A stretch of DNA of 64,000 bases from Hyphomicrobium sp. (GCA_022843145.1 JALHOF010000017.1:1-64000); one strand, 5' to 3'. Shown: positions 1-8,936, numbered from the stretch's first letter. Numbers and translations: made by a program. The notes: generated from the letters alone by a model not told the origin.

Positions 1-341
1 CGCGCCGTGCCGTTCGTGCCCATAATCCGCTTTGTGGACACTTCCACCCCTCGCCCACCGACTTCGATCAGCGCGAAGACTCCGGCAGCCAGGCCATCAA
101 AGCAAGGCGGTCCTCACCGGAGGGAGACAGAAAACAGATGTTTTTTCAATACTCTGTGGCGGGTCGCGGATATTGCGAGAAAAGCGAGTGTGCGTTGCTT
201 CGCACTACTGCTCATGGTTGAGACTTTTCCGTGGACGCGTTCGTGTCGCCTGTACGGCACGCACGGATTGCGCATGACAAGTGTGCACAGCTCGGCATAG
301 AGGTCGAAAAGAGATCAGCCGATCGGCACACGAGGATGAAA
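1..341. other. Region upstream of the MDR oxidoreductase, no confident gene
   Basis: No recognisable gene lies here. The only notable element is a strong Shine-Dalgarno-like GGAGGGAG at 119-126, followed by an ATG at 138 that opens a 27-codon frame ending at 221. It resembles nothing I know. The rest is probably promoter and leader for the downstream oxidoreductase, and possibly the promoter of a gene lying left of the window. Confidence 0.4.
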
Positions 342-1328
342 ATGGACCGGTTCAAAGCGTTGGTTGCGACGAAGGGCGAGGGCGGACTGGCCATCGGCTG
401 GCAGGAACTCGGGACATCCGACCTGATGGACGGCGACGTCGACGTCCGCATTTCCCACACCACCGTGAATTATAAGGATGGCCTCGCGCTGACCGGCAAG
501 GGACCGATCATCCGGCGCTTTCCGCTGATCCCCGGTATCGACTTCGCGGGCACGGTCGTCGCTTCGTCCAATGCGGGATTCGCAGTTGGTGACGGCGTGG
601 TGTTGAACGGTTGGGGCGTCGGTGAGACCCACCACGGCGGCTACAGCCAGATGGCGCGGGTCAAGGGCGAATGGCTGCTCAAGCGGCCGCGCGGGATATC
701 GGCCGCCGAGGCGATGGCGATCGGCACGGCGGGCTATACGGCTATGCTGTGCGTCCTGGCGCTCGAACGGAACGACGTGACGCCGGACAAAGGCCCGGTG
801 CTGGTGACCGGCGCCGCAGGCGGCGTCGGAAGCATCGCCGTCTCGGTGCTGGCGGGCCGCGGCTATCACGTCATCGGGTCGACCGGGCGCAGCGAGGAAG
901 AGGCATATCTCAAATCGCTCGGCTGCCGCGAGGTTATCGCACGCTCGGAGCTGTCGTCGCCCGGCAAGCCGCTCGGAAGGGAGCGGTGGGCAGGCGCGAT
1001 CGACGTCGCGGGCAGCCATACGCTCGTGAATGTGCTGGCGATGACGCAATACGGCGGCTGCGTTGCATCAACCGGTCTCGCTCAAGGCATGGACTTGCCC
1101 GGGTCGGTCGCGCCTTTCATCCTGCGCGGCGTGACGCTCGCGGGCGTCGACAGCGTGATGTGCCCGAAGCCGCGCCGTGAGACGGCGTGGGCGCGGTTGG
1201 CGACTGATCTCGACAAGGCGAAACTCGAAGCGGTGACCGTCACGCGCCCGGTCGAGGATGTGATGGCGCTCGCGCCGGAAATCCTGGCCGGCAAAGTGCG
1301 CGGCCGCGTCGTGCTCGAGGTCAAATAA
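342..1328 (+). CDS. acuI: MDR-family oxidoreductase, acrylyl-CoA reductase (AcuI/YhdH) type
   Basis: A 328-residue medium-chain dehydrogenase/reductase of the zinc-free YhdH/AcuI group, which reduces acryloyl-CoA to propionyl-CoA with NADPH or acts as a quinone oxidoreductase. The GroES-like half carries VNYKDGLALTGKG and a PGIDFAGTV segment near residues 40-75. The Rossmann half has the nucleotide loop VTGAAGGVGS (about 150) and ends in GRVVLEVK. Length fits the family. The open frame extends to 231, but GAGG at 332-335 places the start at the ATG at 342; an ATG at 336 is possible. Its 3' end overlaps the convergent GNAT gene by 8 bases. Assignment to AcuI rather than a general quinone reductase rests on family resemblance only. 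Confidence 0.8.
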   Translation: MDRFKALVATKGEGGLAIGWQELGTSDLMDGDVDVRISHTTVNYKDGLALTGKGPIIRRFPLIPGIDFAGTVVASSNAGFAVGDGVVLNGWGVGETHHGGYSQMARVKGEWLLKRPRGISAAEAMAIGTAGYTAMLCVLALERNDVTPDKGPVLVTGAAGGVGSIAVSVLAGRGYHVIGSTGRSEEEAYLKSLGCREVIARSELSSPGKPLGRERWAGAIDVAGSHTLVNVLAMTQYGGCVASTGLAQGMDLPGSVAPFILRGVTLAGVDSVMCPKPRRETAWARLATDLDKAKLEAVTVTRPVEDVMALAPEILAGKVRGRVVLEVK

Positions 1329-1815
1329 GCCGCTTGCGCAAGAGGATCTCGGTGCGGCCGTCAGCGACGAGGCCGTCGAGGCGCGCGCACTCGGCAAAAC
1401 CGTTGCGCTCATAGAAGCGGATAGCGGCGGCGTTGAAGTCGGACGCGGCGACCCAGAGATTGCGCTGACCCGTATCGCGCGCCGTGCGTTCGAACCAGGC
1501 GAGGACGGCCGCGCCGAGGCCATGGCCTTGATGGTGTGGCAACACTCCGAGAAACTGGAGGTAGGGCCCGCGCAGCCAATCTCCGCGCAGACCCGCGACG
1601 CCGGCGATGCTGTCGCCCGCCATGATCTGGTAACGCGGCGCGGCGGGCTCGGCCTTCGCGAAGTAGGCGGCGAGCGCGGACGCGGGATAAGGATAATCGG
1701 CCCACGGCGAAATGGCCGCGAATGCTGCGCCGAGATCGACCGCGTTCTGCGGATCGAGCGGGACGAGACGCCGCACGCAGCCATCAGCGGGATCGGGACC
1801 TAGGTCGTGATCCAT
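1321..1815 (-). CDS. GNAT family N-acetyltransferase
   Basis: A 164-residue acetyl-CoA-dependent N-acetyltransferase. The acetyl-CoA loop is seen as QGHGLGAAVL near residue 105, preceded by the beta-strand YLQFLGVLP. The C-terminal motif NAAAIRFYERNGF (about 135) is typical of single-domain GNATs. The substrate cannot be deduced. It is the last gene of a leftward run: the deacetylase stop lies only 3 bases before this ATG, so the two are probably co-transcribed and translationally coupled with the crotonase gene. The 3' end overlaps the convergent MDR gene by 8 bases. Confidence 0.85.
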   Translation of the reverse strand: MDHDLGPDPADGCVRRLVPLDPQNAVDLGAAFAAISPWADYPYPASALAAYFAKAEPAAPRYQIMAGDSIAGVAGLRGDWLRGPYLQFLGVLPHHQGHGLGAAVLAWFERTARDTGQRNLWVAASDFNAAAIRFYERNGFAECARLDGLVADGRTEILLRKRLI

Positions 1816-1818
1816 GCG

Positions 1819-2904
1819 CTATTTGGCTCCTGGTATGGTCCCGGGTGCGGCGGGCCGCGGCGGCTTCAATGCGAACAGCGCGTCATAGCGGTCGGTGTCG
1901 CCGGGCCGGCTGTCGTAGCACGATTGCGCAATCACCGGCCGCCCGGCGGCCAGTAGCTCGCTCACCGTCACGAACTCGAACCCCAGCGCGCGCAGCTTCG
2001 GGATGGCGATCGGCAGAGCGGCAGCGGTATTGAAACCCCGGCCATTCGCGTGGGCGATGATGATCGAGCCGGGTTTGGCGTTGCGAATCATGGCGTCGGC
2101 GATGGCGCGTGCCGATTGGGTTGGTGACGGATCGCCCGTCGAGAGATCCCACTGGATCGCGAGGAGGCCGGCGTCGTTGACCGCATCGAGCGCGGCAGCG
2201 TTGCAGGCGCCGAAGGGAAAGCGGAAGAGGCCGATGCGTGCCGGCACACGCAACGAGGCGTCGGGGGAGAGACACTGATCGGCGGCGAGGCCCTTGTCAT
2301 TTAGAAGATCGGCGCGGACAGCTTCGTAGGCGCGTTGCGGGCCGACGATCTCGTCGCGCAGGCCCGTACCCGTCAAGAGGCGCAGATTGCGATGCGCCCA
2401 GCCATGGTTGGCCATCTCGAACAGTGGGTCAATGATGAGTTGTCGCGCGCGGGGCTCGTGGCTGCGCATCCATTTGCCGCCGGTGAACAGCGTGGCCTTG
2501 ACCCGTTCGCGGCGGAGATAATCGAAGATCGCGCCATCGTAGCCAGCGATTTCGCCGGTCTGCTCGCAAAGATCGAGCGTCAGGGCGACGAGCTTGCGGC
2601 TGCCCTTCGGCAGTTCGACACGCCGGATCGCGCCGCGCAACCCGGGCGGAACCGGCGCGTGTGCCGCAAGAGGGCGTTCGCGCTCTAGGCGGTCGAAGGT
2701 CCGAATGCCCTTTTTGGGCAACTTTTCCACGAGCGGGCTCGCGTAATCAGCGGGCGCTGGGCAGCGGCTTAAGGCGCGGCCCGGTGCGGCAGTCTCGTCA
2801 GCAGCGGTCGCGGGTGTCGCGGCGCAGACGGCGGAAAGGCTCGCCAATCCGAGCATGGCCAGTGCCATCGAACTTTGCGAGAAGGGACGAATGAGCCTGC
2901 CCAT
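1819..2904 (-). CDS. Secreted polysaccharide deacetylase family protein
   Basis: A 361-residue NodB-fold deacetylase predicted to be exported. Residues 1-34 form a signal peptide (basic start, hydrophobic stretch ALAMLGLASLSAVCA, then ATAADE). The catalytic domain starts around 100 with LTLDLCEQ at the metal-binding Asp motif; the usual TFDD is replaced by a single Asp. It continues with the HGWAH metal-ligand motif and RFPFGACN. The frame extends far upstream, but only the ATG at 2904 gives the signal peptide. That ATG is 1 base beyond the stop of the upstream crotonase gene, which indicates coupling. Likely substrates are N- or O-acetylated envelope polysaccharides; the specific one is unknown. 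Confidence 0.82.
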   Translation of the reverse strand: MGRLIRPFSQSSMALAMLGLASLSAVCAATPATAADETAAPGRALSRCPAPADYASPLVEKLPKKGIRTFDRLERERPLAAHAPVPPGLRGAIRRVELPKGSRKLVALTLDLCEQTGEIAGYDGAIFDYLRRERVKATLFTGGKWMRSHEPRARQLIIDPLFEMANHGWAHRNLRLLTGTGLRDEIVGPQRAYEAVRADLLNDKGLAADQCLSPDASLRVPARIGLFRFPFGACNAAALDAVNDAGLLAIQWDLSTGDPSPTQSARAIADAMIRNAKPGSIIIAHANGRGFNTAAALPIAIPKLRALGFEFVTVSELLAAGRPVIAQSCYDSRPGDTDRYDALFALKPPRPAAPGTIPGAK

Positions 2905-2905
2905 G

Positions 2906-3727
2906 TCAGCGCCCCGTGAAGGCAGGTTTGCGCTTGTCCATGAAGGCGCGGCAGCCTTCGGCGTAATCGTCGCTCGCAAAGCACGCGGCGATGTAGGCGT
3001 CGAGAGCGGCGAGGTCGGCCGTTTCAGGTTGGCGGGCGAGCGTGTCGATCGAGACCTTGGCGGCGCGAACCGTGAGCGGGGCGTTTGCGGCGATTTCCGC
3101 GACGAGGGCTGCGACCTCGGCACCGAGTGCGTCTGGCGCGGCGAGCCGGTTGACGAGACCGAAAGCGGCAGCGTCGGCAGCGGAGATACGGCGGGCCGTG
3201 AACAACAACTCCTTGACCTGCGGCGGCGCCAGGATGCGGAGCAGCGGTTTGATCCAGCGCGGGTCGTAGCCGATGCCGAGCTTTGCGGCTGGAATTGAGA
3301 ACTGCGCCGCCGTGTCCGCCCAGCGCAGATCGCAACAGGCGGCGATTGCAAGTCCGCCGCCGAGGCAGGGTCCGTGGATCATGGCGACGGTGGGTTTCGA
3401 AGCCCCCTCGAGGGCGGCGAAGGCCGCGTGATTGAGGTCGTTGTAATGGGCGGCGGCTGAACCGCTACGGCTCGAGGCGAATTCGCTGATGTCGGCGCCG
3501 GCGCAGAAGGCGCGCTCACCCGCTCCGCGCACGACGATGACGCGGATGTCTGGGTCGGCTTCGGCCTTCGCGACTTGGCCGGGGATGGCCGCCCACATCG
3601 CCGCCGTCATGGCGTTGAGTCGCGCCGGGTTGGATAGCGATAGGGTCGCGACGGGGCCATCGGCGGCATAGGCGACACAGGGAGGAGCGTCGGCCGCGGC
3701 AATTGTGTTCGTCTTCGGGTCGAGCAT
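2906..3727 (-). CDS. Enoyl-CoA hydratase/isomerase (crotonase) family protein
   Basis: A 273-residue crotonase-fold protein. The oxyanion-hole segments are AFCAGADISEF (about 80) and GPCLGGGLAIAA (about 125). The second crotonase catalytic Glu, normally in a P-E-x-x-L-G-I context, appears absent: the segment reads IPAAKLGIG, with Ala at that place. A standard syn-hydratase mechanism is therefore doubtful; isomerase, decarboxylase or thioesterase-like chemistry is possible. The ATG at 3727 is chosen because AGGA precedes it and the extra upstream residues do not resemble the family. First gene of a leftward operon with the deacetylase and GNAT genes. Confidence 0.82.
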   Translation of the reverse strand: MLDPKTNTIAAADAPPCVAYAADGPVATLSLSNPARLNAMTAAMWAAIPGQVAKAEADPDIRVIVVRGAGERAFCAGADISEFASSRSGSAAAHYNDLNHAAFAALEGASKPTVAMIHGPCLGGGLAIAACCDLRWADTAAQFSIPAAKLGIGYDPRWIKPLLRILAPPQVKELLFTARRISAADAAAFGLVNRLAAPDALGAEVAALVAEIAANAPLTVRAAKVSIDTLARQPETADLAALDAYIAACFASDDYAEGCRAFMDKRKPAFTGR

Positions 3728-3937
3728 GGCGGGTCCTGGACCATTGCCGTGGAGATCGGGAGCTGCAACTCGATGCGTTGGGCCGTCCAATGTCCCGGAA
3801 CTCGGTTTGTTTTCGGCGTTCGGCTCAAGTACACTGCTCGCGCCCGGTTGACGAGCGGGTCATTGCGGGCCACGTCCTGTTCGAGGCGGCGCGGCCACCC
3901 TGGCCGCTGACGCGGAACAACGCCCGAGGAGGCGATC

Positions 3938-4792
3938 ATGGCAGCAGGCAAGGCATCGGCCAGCCGCAGTAAGGTGCAGGCTTACGACCCGATCTGGAGC
4001 AAGATCCGGGAGGAGGCCGCAGCGGCGATGGCCGCGGAACCGGCTCTCGGCAGCTTCGTGTTCGCAACCGTGCTCAGTCACGACCGGCTCGAGGACAGCG
4101 TCGTTCACCGGATCGCGCAGCGTCTCGGGCATCAGGACGTGGACGCGGGTCTGTTGGTGCGGACATTCAGCGGCGTGATCGCTGAAAATCCTGATCTCGG
4201 TGCTTGCTTCCGGGCCGACCTCTCGGCTGTCTTCGACCGCGACCCGGCATGCAACAGGTTCATCGAGCCGCTGCTCTACTTCAAGGGCTTCCATGCGCTC
4301 GTCACGCACCGCTTCGCGCACGAGATGCTCGTGGCCGGCCGGCGCGATTTCGCACTCTATTTGCAGAGCCAGGCATCGCGGATTTTCTCGGTCGACATCC
4401 ATCCCGGCGCGCGCTTCGGCAAAGGCATCATGCTCGATCACGCGAATGGACTGGTGGTCGGCGAGACGGCGGTCGTCGGCGACAACTGCTCGTTCCTGCA
4501 CGCGGTGACGCTCGGCGGCAGCGGCAAGGAGACGGGCGACCGTCATCCCAAACTCGGCGACAACGTGCTCGTCGGCGCCGGCGCGAAGATCCTTGGCAAC
4601 ATCCGGGTTGGCCGCTGCTCACGGATCGCGGCGGGCAGCGTTGTGCTGCAAGACGTACCGAACAATACGACGGTGGCCGGTGTTCCCGCCAAGGTCGTCG
4701 GCCCGGCGGGTTGCCCAGAACCGGCACTCAACATGGAACAGGGCATCGAGCCCGACGACTGCGGCTGCGGCGCAACGCATCCCAAGGACTGA
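3938..4792 (+). CDS. cysE: Serine O-acetyltransferase
   Basis: A 284-residue serine acetyltransferase that makes O-acetylserine from serine and acetyl-CoA, the first step of cysteine synthesis in the cytoplasm. The N-terminal helical domain (SKIREEAAAAMAAEPALG) is followed from about residue 140 by the left-handed beta-helix with hexapeptide repeats. The active-site region includes DIHPGARFGKGIMLDHA and HAVTLGGSGKETGDRHPKLG. The C-terminus (EPDDCGCGATHPKD) is Cys-rich and longer than in E. coli. GAGGAGG stands 8-14 bases before the ATG. The next gene, a DUF3126 protein, is 123 bases downstream on the same strand. Confidence 0.95.
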   Translation: MAAGKASASRSKVQAYDPIWSKIREEAAAAMAAEPALGSFVFATVLSHDRLEDSVVHRIAQRLGHQDVDAGLLVRTFSGVIAENPDLGACFRADLSAVFDRDPACNRFIEPLLYFKGFHALVTHRFAHEMLVAGRRDFALYLQSQASRIFSVDIHPGARFGKGIMLDHANGLVVGETAVVGDNCSFLHAVTLGGSGKETGDRHPKLGDNVLVGAGAKILGNIRVGRCSRIAAGSVVLQDVPNNTTVAGVPAKVVGPAGCPEPALNMEQGIEPDDCGCGATHPKD

Positions 4793-4915
4793 CGGCTGAA
4801 TGACAGTCTGGCGTGTGAGCGCCGGCGCGATCCACGGGTCGTGTCCGGCCGCCTGCCAGGACGCCGGGCCGGCGATAAATCCGCCTTTCGAAGACATCAC
4901 TCGAGGAGACGACGT

Positions 4916-5131
4916 GTGAACAAAGACGAATTGGCAAAAGTGCAGGCCTATCTCCGCAAGACCTTCGGCAACCCCAAGATCGATGTGCGCGCGCGGCCGA
5001 AGAAGGACGACTCGGCAGAGGTCTACATTGGCGAGGATTTCATCGCCGTGCTGTTCCGGGAGGATGAGGAGGGCGAGGTTTCGTACCAGTTCCAGATGGC
5101 CATCCTCGATATGGATCTTGAAGGCGCCTGA
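4916..5131 (+). CDS. DUF3126 family protein
   Basis: A 71-residue acidic cytoplasmic protein matching, by recall, the alphaproteobacterial DUF3126 family of unknown function (LAKVQAYLRKTFGNPKI, then alternating strands with EVYIGEDFIAVLFREDEEGE). It starts at GTG 4916, preceded by GAGGAG with 7-base spacing; an upstream ATG at 4841 lacks this site and the family N-terminus. It lies between cysE and the carbonic anhydrase gene, 20 bases before the latter, an arrangement that may be conserved in the order. No function can be inferred. Confidence 0.8.
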   Translation: MNKDELAKVQAYLRKTFGNPKIDVRARPKKDDSAEVYIGEDFIAVLFREDEEGEVSYQFQMAILDMDLEGA

Positions 5132-5151
5132 GCGTCGCGGAACTCTTCGCC

Positions 5152-5697
5152 ATGACACTGTATCGCTTGGGTGACGTGCGGGTTCGCACACCCGCCAGCG
5201 GCCGCTATTGGGTTGCGCCCAATGCCGTCGTTCTCGGCAATGTCGAGATTTGCGAGAATGCGAGCGTCTGGTTCGGCACGGTCATCCGTGGCGACAACGA
5301 GCTCATCCGCATCGGCGCGCGATCGAACGTGCAGGATGGGTGCGTGCTGCACACCGACCCCGGTTTCCCGATGTCCATCGGCGAGGACTGCACCATCGGT
5401 CACATGGTCATGCTGCACGGCTGCACCATCGGGCGCGGTAGTCTCGTGGGTATCGGGTCGATCATTCTCAACGGGGCGCGGATCGGCGAGGAGTGCCTGA
5501 TCGGGGCCAATACGCTGATCGCGGAAGGGAAGGACATTCCACCGCGCTCGATGGTGCTCGGCAGCCCCGGACGCATCGTGCGTCAATTGACCGACGACGA
5601 CGTCGCCCGCTTCGGCGGCGCAGCGGGCCGCTATGTCGAGAACTGGCAGCGGTTCGCAGCCGGTCTAGTGATGCTGGACGAAACCGGCGGCGGCTGA
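5152..5697 (+). CDS. Gamma carbonic anhydrase family protein
   Basis: A 181-residue left-handed beta-helix protein of the gamma-class carbonic anhydrase/PaaY/YrdA group. It shows the hallmark VWFGTVIRGDNE (about 38-49), RSNVQDGCVLHTD, and the metal-binding His positions in GHMVMLHGCTIG. These residues would bind Zn or Fe at trimer interfaces. The C-terminal helix (DDDVARFGGAAGRYVEN) is typical. It follows the DUF3126 gene by 20 bases and is probably co-transcribed with it. Some family members are not active hydratases, so the enzymatic claim is cautious. Its 3' end is 17 bases from the convergent BTLCP gene. Confidence 0.88.
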   Translation: MTLYRLGDVRVRTPASGRYWVAPNAVVLGNVEICENASVWFGTVIRGDNELIRIGARSNVQDGCVLHTDPGFPMSIGEDCTIGHMVMLHGCTIGRGSLVGIGSIILNGARIGEECLIGANTLIAEGKDIPPRSMVLGSPGRIVRQLTDDDVARFGGAAGRYVENWQRFAAGLVMLDETGGG

Positions 5698-5714
5698 CTG
5701 CCCCGCCGACGCGG

Positions 5715-6362
5715 CTAGGGCTCGTTGCGGACACCGGCGAGATTGCTCGGACCAGGCGCCTGCATCGGGTCGAGGGAGACCCAGACGCGCGGGTTCATGT
5801 AGGACTGGCGCATGACGAACTCATATGGCGTTTTGCTCCACATGCGGATGTCGGCGATCTTGTTGTCGAGAATGTAGTCGCCCTGCAGCGTGCGCGCGGT
5901 CAGAACCGCATGGCCGTCGCCCTTCTCGTCGCGGACGACCGTCAGCAGCAACGCGCTCGCGGGCCAGCCGCGGTCGATCAGCATTTTGCGCTTGAGGAGC
6001 GCGTAATCCTCGCAATCGCCCTTGTCGAACGGCAGCGTCCAGTGCTCGGTGACCCCGTAGAGTTCGAGGTCGGTCAGCGGCTCGATCGTGGCGTTGACGA
6101 GCCGGTTGATCTCATCGAGTTCGGCCATGCGCTTCGCGTCGGCATGGAACCGCTGCTCGCGCTGGTCGGTTGCGGCGCAGTGGCGGGGCGTGGTTTCGCA
6201 GAACCGGACAAAACCGTAAGGCGGCTGCGCATTGCCATAAACGCGCATGAACGCCAACGACCGCTCGGCGCTGCGAATGGTGCGGACGTTGTCTGCAGAT
6301 GCAATGGAGGCCATCGCGGTGAGCGGCAGCAAGCCCAGAACTGCGAATGCGATACGCTTCAT
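5715..6362 (-). CDS. Secreted transglutaminase-like cysteine peptidase (BTLCP)
   Basis: A 215-residue protein with a signal peptide (MKRIAFAVLGLLPLTAMASIASA). It matches the bacterial transglutaminase-like cysteine proteinase family. The predicted triad is visible: Cys in KGDCEDYALLKR (about 115), His in GDGHAVLTART (about 150) and Asp in YILDNK (about 162). Members act in the periplasm; LapG-type relatives cleave surface adhesins under cyclic-di-GMP control, but the role here is unproven. The neighbouring leftward gene encodes a PilZ protein, a possible cyclic-di-GMP link. Confidence 0.85.
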   Translation of the reverse strand: MKRIAFAVLGLLPLTAMASIASADNVRTIRSAERSLAFMRVYGNAQPPYGFVRFCETTPRHCAATDQREQRFHADAKRMAELDEINRLVNATIEPLTDLELYGVTEHWTLPFDKGDCEDYALLKRKMLIDRGWPASALLLTVVRDEKGDGHAVLTARTLQGDYILDNKIADIRMWSKTPYEFVMRQSYMNPRVWVSLDPMQAPGPSNLAGVRNEP

Positions 6363-6474
6363 ACTCGACCCCGACTAAATCTTTCCAGGACTACGCGCCG
6401 GATCAGTCTTCCTCGCAGTGGTGCCGGCGCATTTGTGTGGCGGTGCAGGTTCATCTTCGTGGCGGACGGCGCGA

Positions 6475-7104
6475 TCAGCCGAAATAGCGGCGCAAGGCCT
6501 CGGGTTGCTGAACGTCGAGGAATTGCAGTCCCAGTCCGGTGTCGTGGTAGCGAACGACGCGGGCGCGGAGTTTGCCGAGCAGAACCTCGGTGCCGAGTTG
6601 CGGACGGGCATTCGTTTCGATGGCGGCACCCGACAGCGAAAAGTCGACGATGCGGCAGTCGATCGTCAATTTGTCGTCGAGTTTCAACGGCATGGAGCGC
6701 GGGGGCGTGGCAATGCGATCATGACGGCGCTCTTCGATGCTGGGCAGTTCGTGGCGGTTGATCAGCCAAGTCAGCTGGGCGGCGAGCTTTTCGCGCTTGT
6801 GCGCCGTCGCAACGAGCTGGATGGCGAAACCGCCCTCGAACAGCCGGGCGACCGTGCCTTCGATGCCGCCAATGTGGTCGAAATAGGCGATCACCCGCTC
6901 TTTGGGGCTGAGCGTGACGGGGGACATCAACGATGCGCCGCCGACGGAAATGTCGTTCAGCTTGCAGGGATATTCGAGCTTATTGGCGCGCATGAAGCGG
7001 CCGAGCAGCGTCAACGGCACGCGACGGTGGCGGCGACGGTCGGGACTGAGCTTCGTGGCGGTTGCCGCGGCGCGGCGAGCAAACGGGACCGGATTAACGG
7101 ACAT
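6475..7104 (-). CDS. Tandem PilZ domain protein
   Basis: A 209-residue cytoplasmic protein with two PilZ-like cyclic-di-GMP-binding domains. Domain 1 (about residues 22-105) has RRRHRRVP and the downstream NDISVGGAS. Domain 2 (about 122-205) has ERRHDRIATP and VDFSLSGAAIE. Both show the RxxxR plus D/NxSxxG signature needed to bind cyclic-di-GMP. It lies 112 bases upstream of the BTLCP peptidase gene on the same strand. An output function cannot be predicted; regulation of motility, adhesion or envelope traits is typical. Confidence 0.85.
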   Translation of the reverse strand: MSVNPVPFARRAAATATKLSPDRRRHRRVPLTLLGRFMRANKLEYPCKLNDISVGGASLMSPVTLSPKERVIAYFDHIGGIEGTVARLFEGGFAIQLVATAHKREKLAAQLTWLINRHELPSIEERRHDRIATPPRSMPLKLDDKLTIDCRIVDFSLSGAAIETNARPQLGTEVLLGKLRARVVRYHDTGLGLQFLDVQQPEALRRYFG

Positions 7105-7340
7105 GGCGACACCTGCATGCTTGCGGAACGCGTTTCGGCCGTGTCGGGTTCAAAAATCTTTTGGGTCTAGCCCGAGACACGCCTTCACTATCGGACAGGC
7201 GGCTTAACGAACGCCTAACTGGCGCGTCATTCCAGACGCTTTGGAACAGCAAAGCGCAGCAAGCGCTGTTCCGAGCTGGATGCCGGGCAGCGGCGAGGCG
7301 TGTCAGGTTCGCGAGGGGGAGAGGGCGACTGGCGCGCGCG

Positions 7341-7973
7341 TCAATCCCGTTCGGTGCCGGCGAGACCGCCGTCGTAGACGCGGAATTGGCGCCTGTCGGA
7401 ACGCACAATTCGCGCGTGCCGGATGTGCGGGGCGAACGGTTGCTGGCGGTCTATTTTCTGTGCGATCGCATGTGGCCGGCCTTCGGGCCAGATGACCTGA
7501 TGCGCTGTCAGCTTGCGGGAGACGAGCGGTTCCTGGCCGAGCCACGGCTGGTCGGACAGCAACGTCATGGCGCCGAGAACGCGCTCGACGGTGTCGCGGG
7601 TGTGGGTCAGAGGCAGCAACAGCACCTCGAAGCTGGCGACGCGGCCGCGCGCTGTCGAAGCCTCGATCGCGAGCAGCCCGACGGCGCCGTCGTTCATCAC
7701 ACGGTGGGTGCACTCCGCAATCTTTGCGCTGTCCTCGCTGCCCCAGCCATCGAAAAAGCTGCGGCCACGAAATTCGATGCCGAACTGTTCGCAGATGCGC
7801 GTGCCGGCCAGACGGTAACGGAGGTCGGTCAATTCCGCGCGCTCGAGAATGAACGTCTCGGGAAGCAGGTCGGAGATCCGCGCCGGCTCGATCTCGAAAC
7901 GGCGCGGAGCGACGCGCTGAGCGCGGACGCTGTTCCAATAGCCGAAGAGTTTCTGGACGGTTCTCGTTCTCAT
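7341..7973 (-). CDS. PAS domain protein (PAS_5/DUF type)
   Basis: A 210-residue cytoplasmic protein resembling the single-PAS regulators of Rhizobiales. It begins LFGYWNSVRAQRVAPRR and continues with DLLPETFILER, LRYRLAGTRICEQFG and FRGRSFFDGWG, the typical order of that PAS group. No effector domain is visible, so it is probably a sensor or adaptor. The start at 7973 (MRTRTVQKLFGYW) is preferred over an upstream extension to 8279 that has no family resemblance. Roughly 230 bases of promoter region separate it from the divergent rhomboid gene. Confidence 0.75.
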   Translation of the reverse strand: MRTRTVQKLFGYWNSVRAQRVAPRRFEIEPARISDLLPETFILERAELTDLRYRLAGTRICEQFGIEFRGRSFFDGWGSEDSAKIAECTHRVMNDGAVGLLAIEASTARGRVASFEVLLLPLTHTRDTVERVLGAMTLLSDQPWLGQEPLVSRKLTAHQVIWPEGRPHAIAQKIDRQQPFAPHIRHARIVRSDRRQFRVYDGGLAGTERD

Positions 7974-8204
7974 GGCGCTTTGCGGTCCGGCTTCGAGGCC
8001 TTGACGGCCAGGTCGAAGCACTTGTGAAAAAGAATGGATTGGGCCGTGTTTCGAATTGATACGCTGCGAGCCCGATGCGTCGAGCGTGCAAAAGGTTGAC
8101 AGCAGCTTCCGTGCCAGCGGTCCCCCGGGGTAGTTTACGAAGCGGATTGTGCGCGGCGGCGAGGCAAAGTATTTCAGACGGACGAATGTTGCTGGGGAGT
8201 GCGC

Positions 8205-8936
8205 ATGGAGCGCCGCGAGCCGATCTTCAACGTGCCGGCCGCGGTGGTGGCTGTGCTGGCCGTGCTCATCGGCCTGCATGTGATCCGCCAGTTTCTACCG
8301 CCGGATCTGGACGAGTGGCTTGTCCTCACCCTCGCCTTCATTCCAGCGCGCTTCGAGCCAGGTCTGGCCGCTGAGCTTCCCGGCGGCACCTGGGCGGCGT
8401 TGACGTCGTTCGTGACGCACATGGCGGTGCATGCGGACGCGACGCATCTCATGTTCAACTCAGCGTGGCTCCTGGCGTTCGGCGGCGCCATCGGGTTGCG
8501 TGTCGGCGGTGCGCGCTTTCTCGCATTTGCCGTTCTCACCGGCATTTTCGGTGCCCTGGCGTTTCTCGCGTTCAATACCGGTCTGCTGGCCCCTGTCGTC
8601 GGGGCGTCCGGCGCGGTGGCGGGGCTGATGGGCGGAACCATGCGGTTCCTTTTCGCCGGCCTCGATCTCGACGGGGTCAGGGCACTGCGCGATCATCCGA
8701 CGTCCATCCCGCTCATGAGCCTCGGCGAGACGTTGCGCGACAGGCGCGTCCAATTGACGACCGCGATCTGGCTCTTGCTCAATGGCCTGGCGGTGCTCGG
8801 AGTCGGAACCGGTGATGCCCGCGGAGCAATCGCATGGGAGGCGCACATCGGCGGCTTTCTCGCCGGTTTGCTCGGGTTCGGCTGGTTCGACCGCAAACGG
8901 TGCGGCGATTTGGCCGAGTCTGAAACGTTGCATTGA
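8205..8936 (+). CDS. Rhomboid family intramembrane serine protease
   Basis: A 243-residue inner-membrane protease with about six hydrophobic segments. The catalytic dyad is visible: Ser in VGASGAVAGLMGG (about 130) and His in EAHIGGFLAGLLGFGWFD near the C-terminus. The upstream HMAVHADATHLMFNSAWLL is the family's His/Asn motif. A GGGGAG at 8194-8199 sets the ATG at 8205 as start, not the GTG six bases earlier. Substrates are unknown. It stands alone, divergent from the PAS gene. Confidence 0.92.
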   Translation: MERREPIFNVPAAVVAVLAVLIGLHVIRQFLPPDLDEWLVLTLAFIPARFEPGLAAELPGGTWAALTSFVTHMAVHADATHLMFNSAWLLAFGGAIGLRVGGARFLAFAVLTGIFGALAFLAFNTGLLAPVVGASGAVAGLMGGTMRFLFAGLDLDGVRALRDHPTSIPLMSLGETLRDRRVQLTTAIWLLLNGLAVLGVGTGDARGAIAWEAHIGGFLAGLLGFGWFDRKRCGDLAESETLH

